Assembly (NCBI GenBank): GCA_026874595.1
Contig: CM049310.1
Coordinates: 54,811,058-54,875,057, forward strand
Reading direction: 5' to 3'
From: Sipunculus nudus
Lineage: Eukaryota > Annelida > Sipuncula > Golfingiida > Sipunculidae
Length of the DNA: 64,000 nucleotides
Of the stretch, positions 1-12,055 are shown piece by piece. Below the pieces are notes generated by a model, which did no database searches, was not told the origin of the DNA, and was given only the letters and a program-made list of their open reading frames with translations. Position 1 is the stretch's first letter, and each line of letters starts with the position of its first letter. The position numbers and the translations under genes are program-made.

Positions 1-695
1 TCTGGTATACATGTGGGGAAAAAAATTTTATTTTAATATTTTAACTCAAGAATCAATTTGCCCAGTATGTGTTCACATTAGTTGTCAGAATATTTAATTT
101 CTTTTACTCTTTTTGGAGGTTATCATTGCTAAATTCAATAAAAATGTAAAAGTACATCTATAGGTATTAGGAATCAAGAGCTGCTTGAACATAGAAGAGG
201 TTGTATTATGACTTGCAAGGAGTTGTAATAACTGTAAAATGATTGATACCCCGGCAGGTGTCCCAGTTAGACAGATGTTCATAAAGGCAGGTTTTACTGT
301 TATTACTCAAGCTTTTCATTGTAAACATTGGGCTATGTATTGAATAAGTTCTTGGTTTTCAGAAAATCATATCTTATTTTAAGGAAAATGTAATAGAATA
401 CATCTTGCATTATTGAAAAGAAAACATCTTATATTATTTCTTCTTCTGCTGTGTTCCTAATATTAAATTATTGAACTGTTTCTCGAAAAAATCTCAACCT
501 ATTTTTGTCATTTGAAATATTGGTATTGGAAACACACATATTTGATTTACAGTTAATACACTGATCCTTTGCCATGAGTTACTTTAAGAAATACATTAGT
601 TATAAGTATTCCCCAAGTGATTGTAGTGGGTCCTCATCTTGTTACAAATGCATAATATGGTTATATAATTAAAAAATATAATATGAATAGGAAAA

Positions 696-785
696 TACTG
701 TGGTTAGCTTTATGTTTACAAGGGTTTCAAAGTCCAGATCTTCAGGAATGGGAAATTATCTCAAAAATGAAACCTTCATGATAAA
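696..785. mobile_element. CpG-decayed half of TACTGTGGTT MITE
   Basis: The sequence starts TACTGTGGTTAGCTTTATG and aligns base for base with the left part of 40616-41057. Positions that are CpG there (TTCGCGAGGG, ATCGCGAAAA) are TG or CA type here. No right end is seen. Confidence 0.6.
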
Positions 786-845
786 GACAGAGAACAGTGA
801 AGACCCCCTAATACCCTCTCTGGCATCCCATGTATGGTAAAGTAC

Positions 846-1037
846 CAGGGGCGGATCCAGGATTTAGGAAAAGGGGGGGTTCAACCCAGGAGGACTCATA
901 ATTAAAATACCTAGAAAAGGTCCCCAGGTCTTGAAAAGGGAGGGGTCAAGGCCATAACATTTGGTCTGAAAACCTTGAAAAAAGGTTGCGGCGACAGAAA
1001 AGGGGGGGTCTGGACCCCTCCCCTGGATCCACTTCTG
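846..1037. mobile_element. MITE with CAGGGGCGGATCCAGG inverted ends
   Basis: The left end is CAGGGGCGGATCCAGG and the right end is CCTGGATCCACTTCTG, an imperfect terminal inverted repeat. It is flanked by AGTAC on both sides (841-845 and 1038-1042), a 5-bp target duplication. It has no coding capacity. The CAGGG end hints at the hAT superfamily. Confidence 0.85.
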
Positions 1038-2639
1038 AGTACATTATCAACACATTAAGTGTCAAAAGTTGAAAGACCTAGGTTGCTATATTATTATTAT
1101 GTAATAACATATCTTTTATGTTGCCTGTAAATCCGAGATTGTTATTTAAATGTAATAGTCTAATAGGTTTTACGTAATATCTGTTAATAACAAATGTCCT
1201 GTCCTTGTCAAGCTCATGAATAAATAAATTATGTTTTAATGTATTCTGTATAGATTTCATGATTCTGAGAATTCAAAATGCAAATCTCACACTGAAAGTG
1301 AAATAAAATTGGGAAAATTATGGAGCTAACCACATTATTTCTGGCACATTTTCATTGTTTATGTTACAGCTGTCAGACTTGTGTCCTTGACCCTGGGTGT
1401 CAGATGTCATGCAGAAAGCAGACTGTCATCTCCTTCTTGTATTAATAATCAAAATAAAAGTGAGAATGTCACAAAATCCATGTCTGCAGGTATAAGAGCA
1501 ACGTCATTTTACATGATCTATCAAATCTTAGAGTTGGGCCATATTCAATAAATTTTCTCCCTTTCTAGGCGGCAGTTATTTATGCTGAATGTACGGCTGA
1601 TTTAACGTTCCTAGAAATGCATCCAAGCACCTGCTTACAGGAAACTCGGGAAATACCACAGTCATCACAGATATCCCTATAAAGTACACATTTATGCCTG
1701 AAAAGCTTTGGTAACTGATCTCAAGTGGCAAATTTGTAGTGGCCAATAATGGCACTAGCAGATGCATCAACAGATAACGGAGCTGGCTGAGACAGCTAGC
1801 ATACATCTGTTTGGTCATATACTTGTGAAATATTTGTCATGTTCAGTAGCAATAATATTTGAGTTAGATATCTTCACAAATACATCATAACATGGGGATT
1901 TTTTTAGAAAGGACACCTAAATCTTAGGTCTCTTTCTAAATAGACATGTAGATACAGAAGGGACACCAAATATCTTTAACTGTAGGTCTCTGTATAAATA
2001 AATGAGAGATGAAGAAGGGAATCACAAGTCTAATTTTAGCCTTTATATATATTTGAGATATAAAGTCTGAAGAAAATCTCACTTTAAACTTTCTTAATTA
2101 ATAAAATGTTTACTTTAAGTTATTATTTTTTTTCAGAACTTGAGGTAAATTTTTCAGAAGTCTGTGGGGGCTTCTAATTAAATCTAGACAGAAATTAATA
2201 ATTAAGGAGAAAATTGAAAATGATATCAAGATCCTGTTTATTGTCCAGCAGAAATTAAAATTACAAAAATATTTATTAAGACATCTGTGGTTATCAGGGT
2301 TGAGACAAACCCGATTCCTGATCAGTTTTTAGCTCAGCTGACTTTTGTCTCTGTTCTGTCTGATTAAAAGCTTGAAGTCAAATTCCATAATTCCAAAAAG
2401 AAATCATTATCTCCTGTTATGTGATTTGAATTCCATAAAATTATACTTATAAACAATTTCATCTCTGTGTTGAGACCCATGGATCCATAGTTTAACTTTT
2501 ATTTTGGCCAAACCAGTCACTGGTTGATTGGTTCAAAACAGTATCTAGGGCTTGACTAGATATTTTTACCACTGTAGACATCAAGCTTTATTCAGTGGTT
2601 TAAAGGGGCCTAATCACTTATTTGACCTTTATAAACTAA

Positions 2640-2940
2640 AGGTAATCCCTTGGAGCCTTTATTAAAATAGGCCAGAAAACATGAATATCACTGCACACAG
2701 GCTGCTTGTTTTGTTTATATTGACGTGTTTAAAATATGTGGGCAGGCCGCCAAAACAATCAAAACAAATTCAACAAGGGCATCTGGTGGCAAGTCCGATA
2801 AGCCAGGGCTTGTTTTGCAACTAGTGACCTTTCTACCTCCACGTATATGCAACCTTCCACTTGATATGTTTTTCTGTTTGTCAACATTGCTGTGTTTACA
2901 AACACATTGTTGATAAACAAGTTCATACATCCTTCATGGA
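2640..2940 (-). repeat. Interspersed repeat family D, inverted copy
   Basis: On the - strand it reads CTTGTTTATCAACAATGTG..GTTGACAAACAG..GGTTGCATATACGTGG..AAAGGTCACTAGTTGCAAAA..GACTTGCCACCAGATG. The same order of phrases occurs on the + strand at 18890-19215 and around the insertion at 21384-21887. Confidence 0.75.
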
Positions 2941-3406
2941 GGCATAAGAATTTTTATAACCAGAATTACCCATATATCATTAAAATATACACAGAGGAAG
3001 CCATAAATCACATAAATTCTTTTTCAAAAGGCAGGTGAATAGGCAGCTTTAAGACAATGTTTCTTATTCTTTTATCATCCTTTAAGGTTCAGCCTAGGAG
3101 TAAATGTTTATAAATGATGCAGATAGAAAAAGAGAATTAAGAAGATGATATTTTTGAAAATGTTGAAGAGACAAATAAGGTTTGTCTTTGTAAGGTATTG
3201 AAGAGACAAAGTAATATCGTTTTTCCAGCTTGATTCTACATGTGCTTTTTCACCATTTGATCTTTCTGCTCAGTGTTAACAAGGAACCGAGCGAGCTAAA
3301 TGTGGTCTCATATATCTCCCTCTTATGAACATCGCTGAATGTGTGTTCTTGGCTGCTTTGTCATGATGTAACCTTGTCTGATATTGATCCAGACAGGCTC
3401 GTCATG

Positions 3407-3423
3407 TTTTTTTTTTTTTTTTT
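3407..3423 (+). repeat. Poly-T run
   Basis: Seventeen T residues in a row. Confidence 0.95.
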
Positions 3424-3542
3424 AGAAAAAACGCCATCTCCAGATTGTTCATGAGAGGCAGTGGCTATATGAGTCTGCTGGCGTCATGTAAAGGTGTCTG
3501 TTGATGACTTTCTATTTGATAAGAGGCGTCATTAATAATGTC

Positions 3543-3575
<33 letters not shown>
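3543..3575 (+). repeat. (ATT)n microsatellite
   Basis: About eleven ATT units in a row. Confidence 0.97.
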
Positions 3576-4199
3576 GCACATTTATAAAGCAGTCTTTCAT
3601 TGAACTGTTCACTATTACAATAAAATTGAGATAATTGAATTTAAACCCATATAAGAAAATATGCAAGTCTGAGATAAACTAATTAAATATGACTTAACTG
3701 GTACAAAGTACCAGTCATGATGGTTAAAACAAGCATTATGTAAACACCTGTTGGATTTTTATCCTCTTAATATATTCAAAGTTTTTAGCTCATCAGCATC
3801 TCTTACAAGGTATATTTTCAATCATTTTGTAAACTGTTAAAGTTTAGTTGTGTTTCATAAGTCATGGTAAGATGTTATAGTTCATATGGTGTGTTGGTAA
3901 AAAAAAATAAAGAGACACATACAGGCATATCATTTCTGAATAAAATGCCATATATGTCTATTTTTAATAGACATGATTGCATTAATTCTTCTGTCATTTA
4001 TCCTTTAAATGCTCTGTCAACAATAAAATGACAGTTTTGGAGCTTTTGGTTTGACGAAGGGGGTCCCTGTTTCTTAGAAATTTTAAAAGGTTGTGTGAGT
4101 GGCATTTTAGATGTGATTTTACTGACTAAAAAGATTAATGTAAGATTGAAAATAGAGATATGGAAAAAGGATATCTAAAATGAGTTCATTTTGATACTT

Positions 4200-5470
4200 T
4201 TTATACCCTTGTTACAAAGTTTTGAAAGGGATATGATACACCTCCATTTGTGCATCCGTCTGTCAGGCCATCCATCTGTCCGACTGTCCATGTGGAATTG
4301 ACTTGTGGACCAATTTCAAGCCAAACCGTTTGACCAAAACCTTTCATCTTGCACAGCTGGCTCACCAACCAATAGATGGAGAACCCTATCAATTTTGAGG
4401 TCACAGGGTCAAAGGTTACAGCTACAGGACCCACTTCTTAAAAAAAAACTTGTTGACCCATTTTAAGCCAAACCTTTTTGACTAAAACCTTTCATTTTGC
4501 AAATATTGCTGTCCTACCCAAATATGAAAACCCCTGTTGATTTTGAGGTCACAGGGTCAAAGTCAAAGCCACAAGGCACAATTCTTAAAAAAAAATCGTG
4601 GACCAATTTAAAGCCAAACCATTTTGACGAAATCCTTTAATCTTGCACATATGGCTCACCTACCCATTGATGAAGAACCTGATAGATTTTCAGGTCACAG
4701 GGTCAAAGGTCACAGCCACAAGGCCCACTTCTTGAAAAAGCTTGTGGACCCATTAAATGCCAAACAGTTTGACCAAAACCTTTCATCTTCCAAATATGGC
4801 GCATCCAACCATGAATGAAGAATCCTATCAATTTTTGAGGTCACGGGATCAAAGTTCGAGGCCACAGCATCCACTTCATGAAAAAAATTGTAGACCAATT
4901 TTAGGCCAAACTATTTGACCAACACCGTCAGTGTCATCCTACTTATATATATGCTCACCCACCCATGGTACGCTCCCGAGGCAGTGGAAAATCTTGCGCT
5001 TCCAAAGAAGCTACTGACTTTTGTGCTGCCTGCTTTGACCATTGATGATGCACTTAAACACCAGGTTGTGCACATTTGCCTGTTTGCTGAAAAAACTGCT
5101 GATGTGGCTCTGCCCAGAAACCACATGTGGGGCAATTCTCTGTGAGCCTTGTGGCCTGTTCAAACATTCTCCAGGGCAATGAGCTGTCACTCAAAACAAA
5201 ATGAACAACATTGGCTCTGTGTATTCCTCGCTTGGCTGGTAAACTGTTTTGTCTTCACTACAGGGTCTCACCTGATTGGACCAAAATACAGTGCTCCACT
5301 CTGATGTAGAGATTCCGGATACAAGGTCATAACAAACAGCGCTTACGATATAGGTAGTTGGCCTGTGGGTAAAGCGCTGTGTAAAGAGCGTAATCCATGG
5401 ATGAAGAACCCTATTTAGTTTGAGGTCACAGGAGCAAAGGTCAACTCCAGATCGCTGCCCTCCTCATTTT
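4200..5470 (+). repeat. About 147-bp tandem array, interrupted
   Basis: The landmark GGTCACAGGGTCAAAG lies at 4399, 4547, 4693 and 4839 (steps 148, 146, 146). Each unit also has GACCAAAACCTTTCATCTTGC and CCCACTTCTT phrases. A further copy (landmark at 5424) follows an unrelated insert of about 420 bp (4966-5390). Confidence 0.85.
4930..5145 (+). pseudogene. Short open frame inside the 147-bp array insert, possible coding relic
   Basis: The + strand frame reads about 55 codons with protein-like composition (ENLALPKKLLTFVLPALTID, DDALKHQVVHICLFAEKTAD) and then stops at 5143-5145. It sits in the segment that interrupts the 147-bp repeats, so it could be a fragment of a transposon gene. I do not recognise the family, and there is no start or splice context. 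Confidence 0.2.
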
Positions 5471-6119
5471 CACACTGTGTAATACACCAATTCTAATTAT
5501 GCCCCATGCTGGGGGAAGCTCTGCTTTGCTGTGCTCTTGTTTCACTTTCAAATGTAATATATTATTGAACAGTTTAGATTCCTGTTAGTTTGCAATCCAA
5601 ATAAACTTTTGCGATGTTTATATTGTGGACATATTAAACATTCTGATAAAAATTTGGGATAAAACAAATTGGAGTAATGGAGTGCTGAAGGGTTGGTAGA
5701 GGAAACCATGCTAGAAAAACATAAAAAATCAAATTTATAACCTCAAAACATCTTGATAAGAGCTTGAGAATGAAATAATAAAATTTGCAGGAACCCAGTG
5801 TCACTGAGTACTATCAGATATGAACAACCGGAATAATGCTGTATTTTCCATGTATCCATAATCCGTCATTTGTATATATAAACTGCCTGGCCATTAATAT
5901 GACAGTTCCTGGCAGGAACCATTTTACATTTAACAAAAAAAAAACCATCCAGGGAATTCCAGGTGTGTTGACACATCTGTCTGTATAAAATAGGCCCCTG
6001 GCAAAGATTAAAAAAACAGCCAGCTTACAGAAATGAGGAAAGAGTATATGGGTGTCTATTTATACATACAGCAGAAACTGCCAGAGAAAACCTGAAACAT
6101 GATAATGCAGTTTAAAATC

Positions 6120-6333
6120 ATTGTATTATATACCATGCACTTCTGCCTGTACTTCATGAATACAGAATCTTTGATGCAGCACATGTTTTTGTACTTCAGC
6201 CTGTACTTCAGGAACATTAAATGTTTGATGCAGCACATGTTTTTGTACTTCAGCCTGTACTTCAGGAACATCAAATGTTTAATGCAGCACATGTCTTGTA
6301 CTTTATGGACATGTAATGTTTAATGCAGCATTT
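6120..6333 (+). repeat. 54-bp minisatellite, left part
   Basis: The same monomer as at 12056-12445; the landmark ACATG at 6181 and 6235 gives 54 bp. The two parts are separated by the nested elements at 6334-12056, so they were probably one array before the insertion. Confidence 0.85.
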
Positions 6334-6671
6334 TTAGCTCAGCTGACTCTAAGTCATCTGAGCTATAGTCGTGGTCCATTGTCCATCGTCCGTCGGGCCG
6401 TCTGTCCGTCCGGCTGTCTGTAGATGTGGCACGTTTTGAAATCGTAAGACCTAGGAATCCAAAATTTGGCATAATGTAAGATGTCCCCAAGATCTCCTAC
6501 CAAGCCGAAAACTGGGTCTTTGTGACTTCGTTCCTTTGAGAAATTAAGGAAAAACCTCAATTTTTTATTAAAAACCTATTTTCACACTTCAGGACTGGTT
6601 AATATCAAAACCACTCATCTGTTTTTAGCTCAGCTGACTATAAGTCATCTGAGCTATAGTCGTGGTCCATT

Positions 6672-6736
6672 GTCCGTCGTCCGTCCGTCTGTCCGTCCGT
6701 CCGTCCGTCCGTCCGTCCGTCCGTCCGTCCGTCCGT
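6672..6736 (+). repeat. (CCGT)n microsatellite at 5' end of element A
   Basis: A run of CCGT units, with one or two TCTGT interruptions, directly after the 5' hairpin of the element. The equivalent position carries the same type of run in the copies at 15060, 29866 and 63940. Confidence 0.95.
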
Positions 6737-7061
6737 AGATGTGGCACGTTTTGAGACCATAAGACCTAGGAATCCAAAATTCAGCATAATGTTAGATGTC
6801 CCCAAGATCTCCTACCAAGCCGAAAACTGGGTCTTTGCGACTTCATTCCTTTGAGAAATTAAGGAAAAACCTCAATTTTTTATTAAAAACCTATTTTCAC
6901 ACTTCAGGACTGCCTAATATCTAAACCACTCATCTGTTTTTTGTCATATTTCCTATAAATAATCCTCTATATAATTCCTATGTACATGCCAGAAATTAGG
7001 TCTGTATTATATAATTGTATCCGCCAAAACAGAGTTTTGCGGATACTATGTTTTCAGCTGG

Positions 7062-7062
<1 letters not shown>

Positions 7063-7122
<60 letters not shown>

Positions 7123-7123
7123 G
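7063..7123 (+). repeat. GCC trinucleotide microsatellite
   Basis: About twenty uninterrupted GCC/CGC units, lying inside element H between its 5' hairpin and the 280-bp units. It is by far the most GC-rich and CpG-dense tract of the window. Confidence 0.98.
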
Positions 7124-7290
7124 TAGGTGTCCGGAGAACTCCTCCGTAACCGCTGGGCGGAATTTTCCGAAACCCGGGATTATGTTCGGGTCACATGTGA
7201 ACTGCTGCGCCCCGATTTTGTTTTGACCTCTGACCTTTCCTCTGCGCTCTGCGTCCGTTTGTGCGTCTGTTTCCACACATAAACCCACAT

Positions 7291-8690
7291 ATCTCGGGAA
7301 CCGTTTGACCGATCAGGAAAATTTTTTTGCACAAATGTAGCCCTCGGAGAGCTTTATAACATACACCAAAAATGGTGGCGCCACCTGCAACCATGTTTGC
7401 ACAGTGTCCATCTGTTCGTCTGCCTTGGGTTAAAATCACTCATATCTCTGCAGTGACTTGACTAATTCACCTGAAATTCGGCATGCGCAAACATCCTGGA
7501 TAGCTTTTCTGATTTTATGACAGGTGGCGCCACCTACATTCACGTTGACGCTGCAGACATCCAAGCTCATATCTCGGGAACCGTTTGACCGATCAGGAAA
7601 ATTCTTTTGCACAAATGTAGCCCTTGGAGAGCTTTATAACATACACCAAAAATGGTGGCGCCACCTGCAACCATGTTTGCACAGTGTCCATCTGTTCGTC
7701 TGCCTTGGGTTAAAATCACTCATATCTCTGCAGTGACTTGACTAATTCACCTGAAATTTGGCATGCGTATACATCCTGGATAGCTTATCTGATTTTATGA
7801 CAGGTGGCGCCACCTACATTCACGTTTACGCTGCAGACATCCAAGCTCATATCTCGGGAACCGTTTGACCGATCAGGAAAATTCTTTTGCACAAATGTAG
7901 CCCTTGGAGAGCTTTATAACATACACCAAAAATGGTGCCGCTACCTGCAACCATGTTTGTACAGTGTCCATCTGTTTGTCTGCCTTGGGTTAAAATCACT
8001 CATATCTCTGCAGTGACTTGACTAATTCACCTGAAATTTGGCATGCGTATACATCCTGGATAGCTTTTCTGATTTTATGACAGGTGGCGCCACCTACATT
8101 CATGTTTACGCTGCAGACATCCAAGCTCATATCTCAGGAACCGTTTGATTGATCAGGAAAATTTTTTTGCACAAATGTAGCCCTTGGAGAGCTTTATAAC
8201 ATACACAAAAAATGGTGGCACCACCTGCAACCATGTTTGCACAGTGTCCAGCTGTTCGTCTGCCTTGGGTTAAAATCACTCATATCTCTGCAGTGGTTTG
8301 ACTAATTCACCTGAAATTCTGCATGCTTATACATCCTGGATAGCTTTTCTGATTTTATGACAGGTGGCGCCACCTACAATCAAGTTTACGCTGCAGACAT
8401 CCAAGCTCATATCTAGGGAACCGTTTGACCAATTGGGCCAAAATTTTGCATGTGTATAGTTCTCACAAAGCTCTTTATCATACGCTAAACTGGTGGCGCC
8501 ACCTGCAACCCTTTTTTGCACAGCGTCCATCTGTTTGTCTGCCAAGGGCAAAAATCACTCATATACAATATAGTGGTTTGACTTATCTGCCTTAAATTTT
8601 GCATATGTATACAACTTGGACGGCTTTCTGGATTTTTTGGTAGGTAGCGCAACCTACATACACAATTTGGCTGCAGACATCCATGCTGAT
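7291..8690 (+). repeat. Five 280-bp tandem units inside element H
   Basis: The landmark ATCTCGGGAACCGTTTGACC recurs at 7291, 7571, 7851, 8131 and 8411, exactly 280 bp apart; a decayed sixth start is at 8691. Units 2 and 3 are nearly identical and unit 5 is more diverged. Most units contain the palindrome GGTGGCGCCACC twice (for example 7374-7385 and 7523-7534). Confidence 0.97.
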
Positions 8691-11600
8691 ATGCAACACT
8701 TCACCCGTTCCACTCTGATTTAGGCGGATACAAGTAGTCGCTTGTCGACTACCCGTATTCTAGTTTAAAAAAGTTATGGGCCCAAACATAATGCATTTTG
8801 TAAATAATCAGGAAAGAAATTTTATCACTTAACACAAAACTTGTTAAAGCTAAGCACTTTTTTTCCAGTAATATTTCTTTTATTAATCAAAATTAAATTG
8901 TATACCCAAAATTAGATCAAAATCTTTTAAATTTTTTAAAATATTAGCAAAAATAAAAAATTGGTACCTTAAATTTTGCCCAACTTTGACCATGGCACGT
9001 TTTTTTGCTGTAACTGCTGTGGATTTAATTTTCACAGCATGTTTTTGTTAGCATTTCAACTGTTAACATTAAAAATTTGAAACCAGTTGATCAAAAACTG
9101 TAGATTTTATTCAAGTTTTCAAGCACCATGTCACATATTGCTAGTGTTATGCAGTTTGCTAGAGCTCAGCTCCGGAGCTTCAGCTCTAAGTTCCTTAAAT
9201 TTGGCATACAGTTAGATTTCTCCAAAATCCCCTACCATGCCAAGAATTTGGTCACTAGGACTTAATTCCTTCGAGATATCAATGAAAAACTTCATTTTTC
9301 CATTAAAAACCCATTGTTACACTTTAAGACTGCCTAATATCAAAACCACTGATCTGACTTTGATCATATATAATATACATATTTTTCTATACATTCGCTA
9401 TGCACATGCCAGAAATGATGTCAGTATTGTGTATTTTTTTTAAGTTATGGGCCCAAACATAATGCACTTTGTAAAAAATCAAGAAATATATTTACTCCCT
9501 TAACAAGGGCATTGCTGAAGCTAGAGATTTTTTTGTCAGGGATGTAACATTATTTAATCAAGATTCAATTGAATACCCAAAATTATTTCTGAATTTTTCA
9601 AATTTTATAAGTTATTAGTATTAATATAAAATTAGTACCTTAAATTTTGCCCAACTGTGACCATGGCACGTTTGTTTCCCATGAGCACTGTTGATATAAT
9701 TTTTTTATCATGCACAAATAAGGATTTCATCTTTGTAGTTTAGAAAGCTGAAAGAAATTGGCCAAATATTGTAGCTTTTATTAATGTTTTTTATGAGACC
9801 CTGGTAGACTTTGGCTCTCTCCAGCCCCTCTTGAGTCACCTGTATGTTGACCTTGTTGACCTTTCATCAAATTATGCACGCTTGAGGCGAGAATCCAGGC
9901 AGCTTATGGCCAGCCACAGTTGATCCAGGTGTCCAACCCAACTCATCTAGTAGTTTTAACCAACAACATAACAATAAACAATAAATTAATAAATTTTTAT
10001 TGGTTTTTAATAACAAATTAAAGAAAAATAGAAAAGGAATTTGTTAGTTTATAATAACAGGAAATTAACTTGCAGTAACTGATGATATAGGAATCTTGTA
10101 TCGATGGGTAGAATGTCACATATTCCAAATAACACCATGCAGTCACCTATGGCATTTTTCAGTTCATTTTTAATGATAAAGAAGTAAATCATATTATTCA
10201 TTACTAATCATTAGGGATTATATGAAGGAAATTAATGATAGACAAAGATGCAGTTGATAATATTAATCTTGATTCCTACTGTGTCTAGTGTGTACATTGA
10301 TGTGAAATTAGTCCAAAATGAATTTTTTACAGTTATTTTTTAATATAAATAAAAGCCATAAAACCAGGTACTTATGATCATTATTTAAATGTGTGAATTT
10401 TGAATATTCTGGATTCTCAACATCATTGTTTGGTGAAAACTGAATAAATACGAGACATTGTGCAAATACTTTGTAATTGTATTTAAATGCGAATATGATT
10501 ATGTACTCCATTATAAAATTTCTTGCATAAAGAATGGGAATTCAGGTAAAAATGAAAGTATATGAATACTCGTGCAAATACTTTCAAAATGTATTCATGA
10601 ATGCATTCATGAATATATTCTTTAATATATTTTAATAATCATATCAGTTATATTTCATTTTAAAAAATCAAAAGATTCTCTTATTATTTTTAATAAAAAT
10701 TATATTTGGGACAATATTTGTAATTTTTTTAATAAATAGTTAAACTCTAATATTATATGTTCTGCTTATAAGTTATATGGCCAAGTCAAAATTTGTGTGA
10801 CAGTAGTACTCCATTTGTTTATAAAATAAATGAAATCAATCCTCTTCCCTGTCTCCAAAGGTACTATCAAAATCATACATAAGCTAAACAACAACAACTC
10901 ATAATACAGCTTATATTTATTACCACACAAAACCAGCATGTGCCTCATTTCTAAATCATATTTTTTGATCATATATAACAGCTGAGCGTCGTGACCCATA
11001 GGTCCCTTGTTCCTAATATTTACCATAAATATTCCTCTATATAGTTCCTATGTACATGCCAGAAATTAGGTCTGTATTATATAATTTAAAAAAAGTTATG
11101 GGCCCAAACACAACGCATTTTGTAAAAAATCAGGAAAGATATTCGATCATTAACACAAAACATGTTAAAGCTATGGACTTTTTTTTCAGTAATATAACTT
11201 ATTTAATCAAAATTAAATTGTATACCCAAAATTAGATCAAAATCTTTTAATTTTTTTAAAATATTAACAAAAATAAAAAATTGGTACCTTAAATTTTGCC
11301 CAAGTTTGACCATGGCACGTTTTTTTCCTGTAAGTACTGTGGATTTAATTTTCACAGCATGTTTTTGTGAGCATTTTGTCTGTTAACACCAAAAATTTGA
11401 AACCAGTTGATCAAAAACTGTAGATTTTATTCAAGTTTTCAAGCACCATGGAACATATTGTTTACCTCAAGCTAGTGTTATGCAGTTTGCAAGAGCTCAG
11501 CTCCCAAGCTTCAGCTCTCAGTTCCTTAAATTTGGCATACAATTAGATGTCTCCAAAATCCCCTACCATGCCAAGAATTTGGTCACTAGGACTTAATACC

Positions 11601-12055
11601 TTTGAGATATTAATGAAAAACTTCATTTTTCCATTAAAAACCCATTGTTACACTTCAAGACTGCCTAATATCAAAACCACTGATCTGACTTTAATAATAT
11701 ATAAAATATACATATTTTTCTATACATTCTCTATGCACATGCCAGAAATAATGTCAGTATTGCGTAATTGTTTTAAGTTATGGGCCCAAACATAATGCAA
11801 TTTGTAAAAAATCAAGAAATATATTTACTCCCTTAACAAGGGGATTGCTGAAGCAAGAGATTTTTTTTCAGGGATGTAACATTATTTAATCATTTTTAAT
11901 CATCTATTGAATACCCAAAATTAGTTCTGAATTTTTCAAATTTTATAAGTTATTAGTATAAATATAAAATTAGTACCTTAAATTTTGCCCAACTTTGACC
12001 ATGGCACGTTTGTTTCCTGTGAGCACTGTTGATATATTTTTCATATCATGCACAC

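Larger units (their letters stand above)
7017..8764 (+). mobile_element. HINE-like element H (pearl-like) with GCC repeat and 280-bp array
   Basis: Parts in order: a 5' terminal hairpin 7018-7045 (TATCCGC, AAAAC, loop, GTTTT, GCGGATA); a GCC trinucleotide run; five 280-bp tandem units; an inverted copy of the 5' arm, GGCGGATA (8723-8730); a 3' hairpin GTAGTCG-cttgt-CGACTAC (8734-8752); and the end CCGTATTCTAGT. The empty site in element B shows insertion next to T with no long target duplication. This layout is that described for Helentron-derived HINEs and bivalve pearl elements. Confidence 0.8.
6625..11011 (+). mobile_element. HINE-like element A, subfamily 1, interrupted
   Basis: The 5' end is TTAGCTCAGCTGACTATAAG. 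The 3' end is AGCTGAGCGTCGTGACCC, ATAGGTCCCTTGTT. It matches element B (29814-32430) along its length except for the insertion at 7017-8764. Its core consists of two diverged tandem units of about 0.7 kb, each with AAATTTGGCATAC-like and AAGTTATGGGCCCAAAC blocks, followed by a 1.1-kb AT-rich 3' part. No transposase is encoded. Confidence 0.85.

Noticed and set aside
6056-6323. Cys/Phe/Tyr-rich repeated open frames on both strands
   Set aside because: They are readings of the 54-bp minisatellite; 54 is a multiple of three, so the frame stays open without selection.
7046-7288. Open frame with a poly-Gly run
   Set aside because: It is the GCC microsatellite read on the - strand, inside element H.
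7524-8016. Two nearly identical 70-residue frames
   Set aside because: They are the 280-bp tandem units of element H (280 is not a multiple of three, and the frames do not continue from unit to unit).
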